From Novosphingobium sp. JCM 18896 (GTDB lineage: Bacteria > Pseudomonadota > Alphaproteobacteria > Sphingomonadales > Sphingomonadaceae), in NCBI RefSeq assembly GCF_025938095.1, contig NZ_JAPCZF010000001.1, forward strand, positions 620,001-684,000: a DNA stretch of 64,000 nt. The letters run 5' to 3'. The translations under genes and the position numbers were made by a program. The notes under the pieces were generated by a model. The model made no database searches. It was given only the letters and a program-made list of their open reading frames with translations, and had not been told where the DNA came from. Below, piece by piece: positions 20,649 to 30,100 of the stretch; the stretch's first letter is position 1, and each line of letters starts with the position of its first letter.

Positions 20649-21335
20649 ATGGGTAAGGCCATGAGTAGGGCCCGCCACGTCGCGATTATCATGGACGGCA
20701 ACGGCCGGTGGGCGAAGAAGCGCCACCTGCCGCGCGTGGTCGGGCACCAGCGCGGGGTCGAGGCCGTGCGCAAGCTGGTCCGCGCCGCGGGTGCCATGGG
20801 GCTCGAGGCGCTGACGCTCTATGCCTTCTCGACCGAGAACTGGCGGCGTCCCGAGGACGAGATTTCGGCGCTGATGGGGCTGCTCAAGCGCTTCATCCTC
20901 AGCGACCTCGAGGAATTCGCCGCAGACAACGTGCGTCTCAAGATCATCGGCGATTACAAGGCCTTGCCGGCTGATGTGGTCGAACTGATCGAAGGTGCGA
21001 TCGCGCGCACCGCGGCCAATACCGGCTCGACCCTGGCGGTCGCGCTCAACTATGGCGCGCAGGACGAGATCGCCCGCGCCGCGCGTGCTGCGGCAGCCAA
21101 GGGCGAGATCACGCCCGAGACGATCGCCGCCGAGCTCGACACCGCCGATCTGCCACCACTCGACCTGCTGATCCGCACTTCGGGCGAGATCCGGCTGTCG
21201 AATTTCCTGCTGTGGCAGGCGGCCTATGCCGAGATGTGGTTCACCGACGTGCTCTGGCCCGATTTCACGCCTGCGCATCTCGAAGAGGCGCTGGCCGCCT
21301 TCGCCGATCGGGAGCGCCGCTATGGAGGGCGCTGA
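20649..21335 (+). CDS. uppS: Undecaprenyl diphosphate synthase (cis-prenyltransferase)
   Basis: 228 residues with the cis-prenyltransferase regions: IIMDGNGRWAKKR (catalytic Asp and P-loop-like region), the FSTENWRRP segment, and the C-terminal RTSGEIRLSNFLLWQAAYAE that binds isopentenyl diphosphate. It makes the C55 lipid carrier for cell-wall polymers. The canonical RTGGE is RTSGE here, a known alphaproteobacterial variation. Its end overlaps the cdsA start by 14 bases. Confidence 0.96.
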   Translation: MGKAMSRARHVAIIMDGNGRWAKKRHLPRVVGHQRGVEAVRKLVRAAGAMGLEALTLYAFSTENWRRPEDEISALMGLLKRFILSDLEEFAADNVRLKIIGDYKALPADVVELIEGAIARTAANTGSTLAVALNYGAQDEIARAARAAAAKGEITPETIAAELDTADLPPLDLLIRTSGEIRLSNFLLWQAAYAEMWFTDVLWPDFTPAHLEEALAAFADRERRYGGR

Positions 21336-22005
21336 CCGCAAGGCCAAAGGCGCCTCCGACCTCGGCGTGCGGGCGGCCTCGGCCGTGGTCATGGTCCTAG
21401 TCGCGGGTACGGCGCTGTGGCTGGGCGGCACGGTCTGGTCGGTGTTCGTCCTGGCGATCGCCGCCGGCGTGATGTGGGAATGGTCGCGGTTGACCCTGGG
21501 GCTGTCCGACAAGGTCGCGCCGCGGGTGATCTGGATCCTCGTCGGCATCGTCTACATCACCGTCGCCGCGCGGATGCTCGAATATGTCCGCGGGCTCGAA
21601 CCCGACGGGCTGGTGGGGACCCTGGCGATCGTGGCGACGGTGATTGCCGTCGACGTCGGGGCCTATTTCGCCGGCCGCACGATCGGCGGCCCCAAGATCG
21701 CGCCGAAGATCAGCCCGTCCAAGACCTGGGCCGGGCTTGCCGGTGGCATGCTGGGTGCGACGGCGCTGCTCGCGGTCTATTTCCAGCGGTTCGGTGCCAC
21801 GCCGATCGCCGCGCTCACCGCCGGGCCGATCATCGCCGCCGTCGCCCAGGCCGGCGACTTCTTCGAAAGCTGGATGAAGCGCCGGGCGGGCGTGAAGGAT
21901 TCGAGCGGGCTGATCCCGGGGCATGGCGGCCTGTTCGATCGGGTCGACGGCCTGCTCGCGGTGCTTTTCCTGGCGGGAATTCTCCACGCCTTGGGTATGA
22001 TGTGA
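21322..22005 (+). CDS. cdsA: Phosphatidate cytidylyltransferase
   Basis: 227 residues, short for CdsA, with about seven membrane helices. The C-terminal signature is present as SGLIPGHGGLFDRVDGLLAV, together with SPSKTWAGLAGG and DVGAYFAGRTIGG. It makes CDP-diacylglycerol, the precursor used by PssA and PgsA, both encoded in this window. It overlaps uppS by 14 bases and is followed 2 bases later by dxr. Confidence 0.95.
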   Translation: MEGADRKAKGASDLGVRAASAVVMVLVAGTALWLGGTVWSVFVLAIAAGVMWEWSRLTLGLSDKVAPRVIWILVGIVYITVAARMLEYVRGLEPDGLVGTLAIVATVIAVDVGAYFAGRTIGGPKIAPKISPSKTWAGLAGGMLGATALLAVYFQRFGATPIAALTAGPIIAAVAQAGDFFESWMKRRAGVKDSSGLIPGHGGLFDRVDGLLAVLFLAGILHALGMM

Positions 22006-22007
22006 CG

Positions 22008-23159
22008 ATGCGCAGAATCTCGATCCTCGGCGCGACGGGCTCGATCGGCGCTTCGACGCTCGACCTGGTCCGCCGCGCGCCGTTCGACTGGAAGGTCGTC
22101 GCGCTCACCGCCAACGGCAACGTCGCCGAACTGGCCCGGCTCGCGCGCGAATTCGGCGCCGAGATCGCCGTGACCGCCGATGCCGCCTGCCTGTCCGATC
22201 TGCGCGAGGCGCTGGCCGGCACGGGCATCGAGGCCGCGGGTGGACCTGCTGCGCTGGTCGAGGCCGCGGGGCGGCCTGCCGACATCACGATCGCGGCGAT
22301 CGTCGGCTGCGCCGGCCTCGCGCCGACGATGGCCGCGATCGAGCAGGGTAATACGGTCGGTCTTGCCAACAAGGAGGCGCTGGTCTCGGCCGGCGAGGTC
22401 ATGACCTCGGCCGTGGCACGCCATGGCGCGACCCTGCTGCCCGTCGATTCCGAGCACAACGCGATCTTCCAGTGCCTGGCCGGCAACGATCCCGCGCACG
22501 TCCGCTCGATCACCTTGACCGCCAGCGGTGGTCCGTTCCGCGACTGGTCGCTCGAACAACTCGTCGGCGCGACGCCGGCTCAGGCGGTCAAGCATCCGAA
22601 CTGGGACATGGGCGCCAAGATCAGCGTCGACAGCGCGACGATGTTCAACAAGGGCCTCGAACTGATCGAGGCGCACCATCTGTTCCCGGTCGGGCTCGAT
22701 AGGCTGCGGATCATCGTTCATCCGCAGTCGGTGGTGCACTCGATGGTCGAGTACCGCGACGGTTCGACCCTGGCGCAGCTCGGCCCTTCGGACATGCGCG
22801 TGCCGATCGCCTCGGTGCTGGCCTGGCCGGAGCGGATCGACACGCCGCTGGCGCCGCTCGATCTCGCCGCGATCGGCGAACTCAGCTTCCGCGCGCCCGA
22901 CGAGGTTCGCTTCCCCGCGACGCGGCTCGCGCGGCAGGCGGCAGAGGCGGGCGGCGCGATCCCGGCCGTGCTCAACGCCGCCAACGAAATCGCCGTCGCC
23001 GCCTTCCTGGCCGGTCAGATCGGGTTCACCCGCATCGCCGCACATGTCGAGGACGTGCTTTCGTGCTATGCCCCGCCTGCGCCCGCCTGTCTCGCCGACG
23101 TCATCGCGGTGGACGCCGAGGCGCGCGACCGCGCAAAAGCGCTGATGGAGCCTGCCTGA
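22008..23159 (+). CDS. dxr: 1-deoxy-D-xylulose 5-phosphate reductoisomerase
   Basis: 383 residues. The NADPH-binding GATGSIGASTLDL is at the N-terminus, then LANKEALVSAG, the metal-binding VDSEHNAIFQCL, and TASGGPFRDW. It catalyses the first committed step of the MEP isoprenoid pathway, supplying the isopentenyl diphosphate that UppS uses. It follows cdsA after 2 bases and precedes rseP by one base. Confidence 0.97.
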   Translation: MRRISILGATGSIGASTLDLVRRAPFDWKVVALTANGNVAELARLAREFGAEIAVTADAACLSDLREALAGTGIEAAGGPAALVEAAGRPADITIAAIVGCAGLAPTMAAIEQGNTVGLANKEALVSAGEVMTSAVARHGATLLPVDSEHNAIFQCLAGNDPAHVRSITLTASGGPFRDWSLEQLVGATPAQAVKHPNWDMGAKISVDSATMFNKGLELIEAHHLFPVGLDRLRIIVHPQSVVHSMVEYRDGSTLAQLGPSDMRVPIASVLAWPERIDTPLAPLDLAAIGELSFRAPDEVRFPATRLARQAAEAGGAIPAVLNAANEIAVAAFLAGQIGFTRIAAHVEDVLSCYAPPAPACLADVIAVDAEARDRAKALMEPA

Positions 23160-23160
23160 C

Positions 23161-24279
23161 TTGAGCCATTCCCCTTCGCTGCTGCTGACCCTGCTGGCCT
23201 TCGTCCTGGTGTTGGGGCCGCTCGTGCTGATCCACGAGCTTGGCCACTATCTGGTCGGCCGCTTCTTCGGGGTGAAGGCCGAGGCCTTCTCGATCGGCTT
23301 TGGTAAGGAGATTGCGGGTTGGACCGACCGGCGCGGTACGCGCTGGAAGCTCTCGGCGCTGCCGCTGGGCGGCTATGTCCAGTTCGCCGGCGACATGAAC
23401 GCGGCCTCGATGCCCGATGCCAATGCCGCCGACGGACTGACCCCGGCCGAGCGCGAGCAGCTGTTCCAGTCGAAGGCGCTGTGGCAGCGCGCGCTGATCG
23501 TCGCGGCCGGGCCGGTGACCAACCTGGTCTTCGCCGTGCTGATCTTCGCCGCGTTCAACCTGGCCTATGGCAAGATCGTGGCGACCCCCGAAGTCGGCTT
23601 GTTCGCCCCCAATTCGACCGCCCAGGCGGCCGGGCTCAGGCTCGGGGACCGCATCGTCTCGATCGACGGCAATGCCATCGATAGCTTCACCGACATTCCC
23701 GAACACGTCGTGCCCTATCCGGGCAAGACGGTGACACTCGTGGCCAAGCGCGGCGGCGAGCAGATCACCCTGGCCGTGCCGGTTGAGGAGCGGATCGAGC
23801 GTGACCGGTTCGGCAACGAGGCGCGCATCGGCCGGATCGGCATAGGCGCCGGACGCGGGCGCATCGTGCCTGTCGGGCCGGGCGAGGCGGTGACGCTCGC
23901 CGTCGATCAGACCGCGGGCATCATCCGCATGACGGTGACCGGTATCGGCCAGATCTTCTCGGGCGATCGCTCGGTCGAGGAACTCGGCGGACCTATTAAG
24001 ATCGCCAAGTATTCGGGCGAGCAATTGAGCCTCGGCTGGCAGAAATTCGTCAGTTTCGTCGCGCTGATCTCAATTAATTTGGCATTCATCAACCTGCTGC
24101 CAATTCCTGCTCTCGACGGCGGGCACCTGGCTTTCTACGCGGCCGAAGCGGTGCGTCGTAAGCCGTTGGGTCTCCGCAGTCAGGAATGGGCGTTCCGCAC
24201 GGGCATGGCATTGGTGCTGGCCCTCATGCTGTTCGTTACGATCAACGATCTGGCCGGACTGCCGCTTTTCGGTGGCTAA
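23161..24279 (+). CDS. rseP: Site-2 intramembrane metalloprotease RseP
   Basis: 372 residues. The zinc motif HELGH lies in the first membrane helix (LIHELGHYLVGR), with a distal NLLPIPALDGGHL motif. One PDZ domain (about residues 125-215; AAGLRLGDRIVSIDGNAI) lies between them; gammaproteobacterial RseP has two. It cleaves anti-sigma factors and cleared signal peptides within the membrane. The start codon is TTG at 23161, one base after the dxr stop. It sits just upstream of bamA, as in most proteobacteria. Confidence 0.96.
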   Translation: MSHSPSLLLTLLAFVLVLGPLVLIHELGHYLVGRFFGVKAEAFSIGFGKEIAGWTDRRGTRWKLSALPLGGYVQFAGDMNAASMPDANAADGLTPAEREQLFQSKALWQRALIVAAGPVTNLVFAVLIFAAFNLAYGKIVATPEVGLFAPNSTAQAAGLRLGDRIVSIDGNAIDSFTDIPEHVVPYPGKTVTLVAKRGGEQITLAVPVEERIERDRFGNEARIGRIGIGAGRGRIVPVGPGEAVTLAVDQTAGIIRMTVTGIGQIFSGDRSVEELGGPIKIAKYSGEQLSLGWQKFVSFVALISINLAFINLLPIPALDGGHLAFYAAEAVRRKPLGLRSQEWAFRTGMALVLALMLFVTINDLAGLPLFGG

Positions 24280-24467
24280 CCCGGTCAGGCCGGTGGAGAA
24301 CTTGCAACTGACAGCCCTCGATACCGACTGACTGCTTGATTGGCCGGGCGCCATCGGGCAGAGGGCTGCGACTGCCTGCGGGAGCGGTAGCGCGGTCGGG
24401 TGGGAGGACTGCCTTTTGCCGCAATGTTTCGGACTATTGCCGAACTGTGACGGGATTTAGCGTGTCG

Positions 24468-27230
24468 ATGATGGGAATGACGATGGTTCGCAGCCTTGAT
24501 TATCGCCGCGCGTCCGGTTTGGCGGCGGCGCTTCTGGGAACCACGATCCTGGCGGGGCAGCCCGTCTACGCCCAGGCGACGAGTGCGCCGGCACGCAGCC
24601 CGGCGCGCGCTGCGACGCCTGCGCCCGCCAAGGCTGTTCCGGCGATCACGCCGCCGGCTCCGGGTGAGGCCGCGATGCCGATCACCACGCTGACCGTGGT
24701 CGGTTCGCAGCGTCTCGAGCCCGATACGATCCTGTCCTACGTCAAGCTGCGCGTCGGCCAGCCCTATACCCAGACCGCGGCCGACCAGGCGCTGAAGGAC
24801 CTCTTCGCGACCGAGCTGTTCGCCGATGCCCAGGTGCGCAACGACAACGGCAACGTCGTCATCCAGGTCAAGGAAAACCCGGTCGTCAACCGGATCATCC
24901 TCGAGGGCAACAAGCGCATCAAGGACGAGAAGATCCTGCCCGAGATCAAGGTCTCGCCGCGCCAGATCTTCACGCGTTCCAAGGTCCGCGCCGACGTCGC
25001 CCGCATCATCGAGCTCTACAAGCGCCAGGGCCGCTTCGCCGCCACGGTCGAGCCGAAGATGGTCAGCCTCGAGCAGAACCGCGTCGACATCGTCTTCGAG
25101 ATCACCGAGGGGCCGAAGTCGAAGGTCCGCCAGATCAACATCATCGGCAACGAGAAGTTCTCCGACGGCGATCTGCGCGGCGAGATGGTGACCAAGCAGG
25201 CGCGCTTCACCCGCCTGTTCAGCTCGGGCACCAGCTACGATCCCGATCGCATGGCCTTCGACCAGCAGAAGCTGCGCCAGTTCTACCTGACCGAGGGCTA
25301 TGCCGATTTCCGCGTGGTGTCGGGCGTGGCCGAGCTTACGCCGGACAAGAAGGACTTCATCATCACCTACGTGGTGGAGGAAGGCGAGCGCTACAAGTTC
25401 GGCGACGTCAAGGTCGACAGCCAGCTGCGCGACTTCGACGGCGAGACCTTGGCCAAGCAGCTGCCGATGAAGAAGGGCGACTGGTACAACGCCAAGATGG
25501 TGGAAGACACCATCGAGAAGCTGAACGAGACCGCCGGCGCCTTCGGCTATGCCTTCGCCGACGTCCGCCCCGACTACGATCGCAGCAAAGACGATCTGAC
25601 CATGGGCGTCACCTTCCAGATCCAGGAAGCGCCGCGCGTCTACGTCGAGAAGATCGACGTCAACGGCAACACCTTGACCCAGGACAAGGTCGTGCGCCGC
25701 GAGTTCCGCATCGCCGAGGGTGACGCGTTCAATTCGCTGCAGGTCAAGCGTTCGACCAACCGCATCAAGTCGCTCGGCTACTTCCAGGAGAAGTTCGAGG
25801 TCGAGCAGAAGCCGGGCTCGGCGCCCGACCGCATCATCCTCGAAGCCAATGTCGAGGAAAAGCCGACCGGCGAGCTCCAGCTCTCGGCGGGCTTCTCGTC
25901 GATCGAGAGCTTCATCTTCCAGGCTTCGGTCCAGCAGCGCAATTTCCGCGGCCGCGGCCAGACGATCGGCCTCTCGGGTTCGTACTCGCGCTATTCGAAG
26001 TCGATCGAGACGAGCTTCACCGAGCCTTACGTGTTCGACAAGAACGTCTCGGCCTCGGTCTCGATCTACCGCCGCGACTACAACAGCTTCAACTTTGCGA
26101 ACTCGGACCGCCGCACGACCTACGAGCAGGCGACCACGGGTATCCAGTTCCGTGCGGGCGTGCCGCTGACCGAGTACCTGACCGCGGTGGGCAGCTATAC
26201 GCTGAACTACGACGACATTTCGCTCGATCGGAACCAGTTCTACACCGACCGCGTCAGCGCGGGCAATTTCCGCTGCGATCCTCTGCTCGCCGGCCGCTAC
26301 CTCTGCGAGGCCATCGGCAAGCGCACGAGCTCGATCGTCGGTCTCTCGCTGATCTACGACACGCTCGACAACCGCGTGCGTCCTTCGCGTGGCCTGCTCG
26401 CCACGGTCAGCACCGACTTTGCCGGCCTCGGTGGCTCGGTGAAGTATGCGCGCCTGCGTGCCAATGCCGCACGTTACTGGCCGGTCGGCGGTGGCTTCAT
26501 CTTCTCGATCTCGGGCGAGGGCGGCGTGATCAAGTCGCTCGACAACAGCGGCAATGCGGCGCTGGGTATCGACGACGTTCGCCTGACCGACCGCTTCTAC
26601 CTCGGCGAGCCGCAGATGCGCGGCTTCGACATCCGCGGCATCGGTCCGCGCGTCATCCGCAAGTTCTACAACGACGCCAATGGCAACGGCGTGAACGAGG
26701 ACGGTGAGTTCTCGGCCGATCGCAACGATTGGACCGATGACGCGCTGGGCGGCAAGTATTACTATCAGGCTCGTGCCGAACTCGAGATCCCGCTGGGTTC
26801 GGGCGCGCGCGAACTGGGCCTGCGCCCGTCGATCTTCGCCGACGTCGGCGCGGTCTGGGGCGTGCGTCGCCCGCTGACCGACGATTTCAAGTCCGATCAG
26901 TTCATCCCGAGCCGCGACGCCAATGGCATTCCGCAGTACACGGTAATCTGCAACGGCGCGGCCACGCTCGTTTCGAGCGCCAACGGCGCGCCGGCCAGCG
27001 ATCCGTCGTGCGTCGCCTCGGGCGACGGCGTGACCGCGGCAGGCAGCACGATCCCCGCCTACCGCGAGTTCTTCCTCGGCAACACCTGGAAGCCGCGTTT
27101 GGCCATCGGCATCGGCGTCAACTGGAATTCACCCTTCGGCCCCTTCCGCATCGACTTCTCGAAGGTCATCCTGAAGCAGGAAGGCGACGATCCCAAGACT
27201 TTCACTTTCAACGTGGGAACTCAATTCTGA
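24468..27230 (+). CDS. bamA: Outer membrane protein assembly factor BamA
   Basis: About 920 residues. A signal peptide ends near VYAQA. A Pro/Ala-rich linker precedes five POTRA domains, and a C-terminal 16-strand barrel ends NVGTQF with a terminal aromatic. The RGF loop-6 motif is present (MRGFDIRGIGPR). It inserts beta-barrel proteins into the outer membrane. Several in-frame starts exist (24462 GTG, 24468, 24471, 24477, 24483); 24468 is chosen without decisive evidence. Its stop overlaps the skp start (TGATG), indicating coupled translation. Confidence 0.95.
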   Translation: MMGMTMVRSLDYRRASGLAAALLGTTILAGQPVYAQATSAPARSPARAATPAPAKAVPAITPPAPGEAAMPITTLTVVGSQRLEPDTILSYVKLRVGQPYTQTAADQALKDLFATELFADAQVRNDNGNVVIQVKENPVVNRIILEGNKRIKDEKILPEIKVSPRQIFTRSKVRADVARIIELYKRQGRFAATVEPKMVSLEQNRVDIVFEITEGPKSKVRQINIIGNEKFSDGDLRGEMVTKQARFTRLFSSGTSYDPDRMAFDQQKLRQFYLTEGYADFRVVSGVAELTPDKKDFIITYVVEEGERYKFGDVKVDSQLRDFDGETLAKQLPMKKGDWYNAKMVEDTIEKLNETAGAFGYAFADVRPDYDRSKDDLTMGVTFQIQEAPRVYVEKIDVNGNTLTQDKVVRREFRIAEGDAFNSLQVKRSTNRIKSLGYFQEKFEVEQKPGSAPDRIILEANVEEKPTGELQLSAGFSSIESFIFQASVQQRNFRGRGQTIGLSGSYSRYSKSIETSFTEPYVFDKNVSASVSIYRRDYNSFNFANSDRRTTYEQATTGIQFRAGVPLTEYLTAVGSYTLNYDDISLDRNQFYTDRVSAGNFRCDPLLAGRYLCEAIGKRTSSIVGLSLIYDTLDNRVRPSRGLLATVSTDFAGLGGSVKYARLRANAARYWPVGGGFIFSISGEGGVIKSLDNSGNAALGIDDVRLTDRFYLGEPQMRGFDIRGIGPRVIRKFYNDANGNGVNEDGEFSADRNDWTDDALGGKYYYQARAELEIPLGSGARELGLRPSIFADVGAVWGVRRPLTDDFKSDQFIPSRDANGIPQYTVICNGAATLVSSANGAPASDPSCVASGDGVTAAGSTIPAYREFFLGNTWKPRLAIGIGVNWNSPFGPFRIDFSKVILKQEGDDPKTFTFNVGTQF

Positions 27231-27919
27231 TGAAGACCATTCTCAAGTCCGTCGCTGCGGCCGGTCTGATGCTCGCCGCTGCCACCCCCGCCATCGCCCA
27301 GGCGCAGGCCGCTGCCGGTCCGCTCGTGCCGGGTCTGGCCGTCGCCGACCTCGATGGCGTCGTCGCCAACTCGCACGCCTACAAGACCGCGCAGAGCCAG
27401 CGTCCGACCACCTACAAGCCGCAGCTCGACCAGGCCGAGGCCCGCCGCAAGGCGATCGTCGCGCAGGTCACGCCGCTGGTCGAGAAGTTCAACAAGGACC
27501 GCGCTGCGCCCACGCCGAACCAGGCCGCGCTGCAGACCCAGGCCCAGCAGATCCAGCAGATCCAGCAGGCGGGCGAGCAGGAACTGCGCCAGATCCTGCA
27601 GCCGGTCGGAATGTCGGAAGCCTATGTCCAGGAACAGATCGCCGACAAGCTCGACGCCGCGGTGAAGGCCGCCATGGCCAAGAAGAAGATCTCGCTGCTG
27701 CTCTCGCCGCAAGCCGTGACCGCCTTCAACAACAACGGCTACAACATCAGCCAGGACATCGTGAACGAGCTGAACACGCTGATCCCGTCGGCCACGCTGG
27801 TCCCGCCCGCGGGCTGGGAACCGCGCGAAGTGCGCGAGCAGCGCGCGCAGCAGCAGGCCGCACAGGGCCAGGCGCCGGCTGCACCGGCGACGACCACGAC
27901 GCAGCCCTCGGGCCGCTGA
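27230..27919 (+). CDS. skp: OmpH/Skp-family periplasmic chaperone
   Basis: 229 residues. A signal peptide ends at about ATPAIAQA. The mature part starts with the family's strand ([14 protein letters not shown]), and long Gln/Ala/Lys-rich helices follow that would form the tentacle-like trimer ([20 protein letters not shown]). Skp holds unfolded outer-membrane proteins on their way to BamA, encoded directly upstream. The C-terminal 40 residues are a low-complexity Gln/Ala/Pro/Thr tail not typical of E. coli Skp. Confidence 0.88.
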   Translation: MKTILKSVAAAGLMLAAATPAIAQAQAAAGPLVPGLAVADLDGVVANSHAYKTAQSQRPTTYKPQLDQAEARRKAIVAQVTPLVEKFNKDRAAPTPNQAALQTQAQQIQQIQQAGEQELRQILQPVGMSEAYVQEQIADKLDAAVKAAMAKKKISLLLSPQAVTAFNNNGYNISQDIVNELNTLIPSATLVPPAGWEPREVREQRAQQQAAQGQAPAAPATTTTQPSGR

Positions 27920-27935
27920 GGTCGGGAACCGGGGA

Positions 27936-28409
27936 ATGGCTGAGGAAACCAAGGCTGCAGAGGCGCCTGCTTACGACATCGTGAAGATCCTGAACGCGCT
28001 GCCGCATCGCTACCCGCTGCTGCTCGTCGACAAGGTCCTCACCCTCGAGATCGGCGAGGAGATTCGCGCGGTCAAGGCGGTCAGCTTCAACGAGCAGTTC
28101 TTCCAGGGCCATTTCCCCGGCCGCCCGATCATGCCCGGCGTCCTCCAGATCGAGGCGCTGGCTCAGGCCGCGGCGATTCTGGCGATCGAGACGCTCGAAC
28201 TCGCGGGTTCGGGCAAGCTCGTCTACTTCATGGCGATCGAGGAAGCGAAGTTCCGCGCTCCCGTGGAACCGGGCTGCCTGCTCGAGCTCAACGTCGGCTT
28301 CGTCCAGAAGCGCGCGCGGGTCTGCAAGTTCTGGGGCAAGGCCTCGGTCGACGGCAAGGTCACCTGCGAAGTCCAGTTCACCGCGATGGTGGCGGACCCG
28401 CCGGCTTGA
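27936..28409 (+). CDS. fabZ: 3-hydroxyacyl-ACP dehydratase FabZ
   Basis: 157 residues in the hotdog fold. The catalytic His lies in [11 protein letters not shown] and the catalytic Glu in [14 protein letters not shown], with the [14 protein letters not shown] signature between them. It dehydrates 3-hydroxyacyl-ACP in fatty acid elongation. It is 16 bases after skp. Unlike the common bamA-skp-lpxD-fabZ-lpxA order, no lpx gene precedes or follows it. A GGCGGGGA/TCCCCGCC hairpin lacking a T-tract follows at 28417-28438. Confidence 0.96.
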   Translation: MAEETKAAEAPAYDIVKILNALPHRYPLLLVDKVLTLEIGEEIRAVKAVSFNEQFFQGHFPGRPIMPGVLQIEALAQAAAILAIETLELAGSGKLVYFMAIEEAKFRAPVEPGCLLELNVGFVQKRARVCKFWGKASVDGKVTCEVQFTAMVADPPA

Positions 28410-28440
28410 TCAGTGCGGCGGGGACATCCGTCCCCGCCTT

Positions 28441-28522
28441 GCGGCACCGGCCCGCTCCCCCACCCGACCACTCTACGATAGTACCCTATGGGTGGCCGGG
28501 TGGGGGAGCGGGCCGGTGCCGC
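28441..28522. repeat. 82-bp palindromic repeat, copy 2
   Basis: Arms GCGGCACCGGCCCGCT... and ...AGCGGGCCGGTGCCGC pair almost perfectly around a loop with CTACGATAGTACC. Same length and layout as the copy at 12649-12730. Several arm differences appear compensatory (CGCG in copy 1, CTCC/GGAG in copy 2), suggesting that the folded form is maintained. Confidence 0.9.
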
Positions 28523-28618
28523 AACCCAGCCGTCAGGCTGGACAAACAGGCGAAGCGCCGCTATGCGCGCGCCTTCCATTCAGGCCGGTCGGAACCGGCC
28601 GCAACGAAAGTGAATGCG

Positions 28619-28846
28619 ATGAAGAGCGGAATCCACCCCGACTATCACATGATCAAGGTCCAGATGACCGACGGCACCGTGTTCGAGACGCGCTCGACCT
28701 GGGGCAACGAAGGCGACACGCTGGCTCTCGAAATCGATCCGACCTCGCACCCGGCCTGGACCGGCGGCAAGGCGCAGCTTCAGGACGGCGGCCGCGTGGC
28801 TCAGTTCAAGAAGCGCTTCGGTGGGCTCACGCTCAAGAAGGACTGA
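28619..28846 (+). CDS. rpmE: 50S ribosomal protein L31
   Basis: 75 residues starting [20 protein letters not shown], with the L31 pattern HPDYH near the N-terminus and [24 protein letters not shown] at the C-terminus. The CxxC zinc ligands of C+ type L31 are absent (no cysteine at all), so this is the zinc-independent form common in alphaproteobacteria. It is closed by a terminator at 28876. Confidence 0.95.
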   Translation: MKSGIHPDYHMIKVQMTDGTVFETRSTWGNEGDTLALEIDPTSHPAWTGGKAQLQDGGRVAQFKKRFGGLTLKKD

Positions 28847-28875
28847 TTCGGTCTCATCGCCGGTATCACGAAAGA

Positions 28876-28901
28876 GGGCGGTCCCGCGGGGCCGCCCTTT
28901 T
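28876..28901 (+). terminator. Rho-independent terminator after rpmE
   Basis: Stem GGGCGGTCCC.../GGGGCCGCCC with a tiny loop, followed by TTTT, 30 bases after the rpmE stop. Confidence 0.85.
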
Positions 28902-28904
28902 GCG

Positions 28905-29176
28905 TTTGGCCTTTAGCGTTGGCGAACAGGCGATGTGCGAAAACTCACAAGCTGCCTGTGCCCTGAATCACAGCTCGCATCGCGGGAATCGGTCAAACCG
29001 TAGACAGGCCCGGCGATGCCGCATCGCAGGGCTGGGGCACGCAGCGTGGCGAAAGCGCGTTGTGCAGAGACCGGGCGGAGTGGCGCTTTCCGATCGCCGC
29101 GACATTCCGCCCGGTCTTTTGCGTGTTCCGTCGGAGCATCCTGGATGCGGTTACGCGATGCCGGTTCGCCAATCTT
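28905..29176 (+). other. Intergenic stretch containing a terminator-like hairpin
   Basis: 272 bases without a supported gene. At 29069-29120, an 11-bp perfect stem (GACCGGGCGGA/TCCGCCCGGTC) with a 26-base loop is followed by TTTT. It lies downstream of the rpmE terminator and has no plus-strand gene in front of it. It could end an unrecognised small RNA starting after 28901. The stretch has no match to 6S, tmRNA or RNase P signatures that I can see. Confidence 0.4.
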
Positions 29177-29279
29177 CGTCGCTCCTGCGAAGGCAGGGGG
29201 CTAACTGACCGCGCCGCCTGGCACCCTCGGTATCAGAACGTGAACTTGGTTAGGCCCCTGCCTTCGCAGGGGCGACGGG
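29177..29279. repeat. Inverted-pair palindromic repeat, copy D
   Basis: Left arm at 29177-29200 (CGTCGCTCCTGCGAAGGCAG, one change from the other copies) and right arm at 29251-29279 (AGGCCCCTGCCTTCGCAGGG, then GCGACGGG) are inverted. ACTTGGTTAGG before the right arm matches copies B and C. It lies before the convergent oxygenase gene. Confidence 0.85.
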
Positions 29280-29308
29280 CAGGTTTGCACCGGGCTGTCA
29301 GTCGGGCC

Positions 29309-29941
29309 TCAGCCCCAGGGGCGTTCGCGGTACCAGCGCGTGATCACGTACTTGCGGCCGGCGCGAACCTTCATGCCGTGGTGGAGGCTGGCGGGATTGA
29401 CCATGCCGTCGGGGCGGCGGTTGTTCCAGATCAGCAGCTTGCCGCGCTCGGGCTGGACGGTCTTGTCTAGCCATTTGAACCGCGTCGCGCCGCCGGCCTC
29501 GACGTCGTTCAGATAGATCATGTAGGTCCAGGTGCGCTGGCCTGCGACCGCGCAGTGGATCTGGTAGTCGGTGCCATTGGGCTCGAAATAGTCGGTATGC
29601 GGCTTGAATTCCTGGCCGACGTCATAGCGCTGGCCCTGCAGCGGTTCGCCATGAGCGGGATGAATCCCCGATATGTGCCCGAGCAGCCGGTCCAGCCCTG
29701 CGACGATCGGATCGGACGCGTCGAGATCGCAGGTCGAACTCGTGCGGAACAGTTCGTCGCCGTTGTCGTCGGCGATGGTCGAGGGGCGATGCTGGGCCTC
29801 GATCCGCGCGACCAGCGCGTCGCACGACGCGGCGTCGAGGAAATTGCGGTACTGGTAGAGCTCGAGCCGCGGCGAGGGCACGCGCTGCATGTTGGGAAAC
29901 GAGAGCAGGTGCTCTGCCGATGATTCGCCCGGTCCGGTCAT
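29309..29941 (-). CDS. Prolyl 4-hydroxylase-like 2-oxoglutarate/Fe(II) oxygenase
   Basis: 210 residues. The double-stranded beta-helix metal triad is visible as His115-x-Asp117 (KPHTDYFEP) and a distal His (LHHGMKV, 187/188), with Lys197 (GRKYVITRW) positioned to bind the 2-oxoglutarate carboxylate. GQEFKPHTDYF is typical of the P4Hc family. Bacterial members hydroxylate proline in proteins such as EF-Tu, or small molecules; the substrate here is unknown. It stands alone, divergent from tRNA-His. The start MTGPGESS at 29941 is weakly supported; an internal Met (NMQRVPSPRLELY) is possible. Confidence 0.88.
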   Translation of the reverse strand: MTGPGESSAEHLLSFPNMQRVPSPRLELYQYRNFLDAASCDALVARIEAQHRPSTIADDNGDELFRTSSTCDLDASDPIVAGLDRLLGHISGIHPAHGEPLQGQRYDVGQEFKPHTDYFEPNGTDYQIHCAVAGQRTWTYMIYLNDVEAGGATRFKWLDKTVQPERGKLLIWNNRRPDGMVNPASLHHGMKVRAGRKYVITRWYRERPWG

Positions 29942-30100
29942 AGGAGCCCCTCATAAGCGGCGACGCGGGGGAAGAAAATCGGGCCAAGGCACGAGCAGCG
30001 CAATTTTCGCTTCCCAATTCGCAGCGCTTGTGCAAATGCGCGCTCCCACCCCGATGGCTCGGTCGAGCCCGGTGGTGACAGCGCCTCGTGCGCGATTTGT

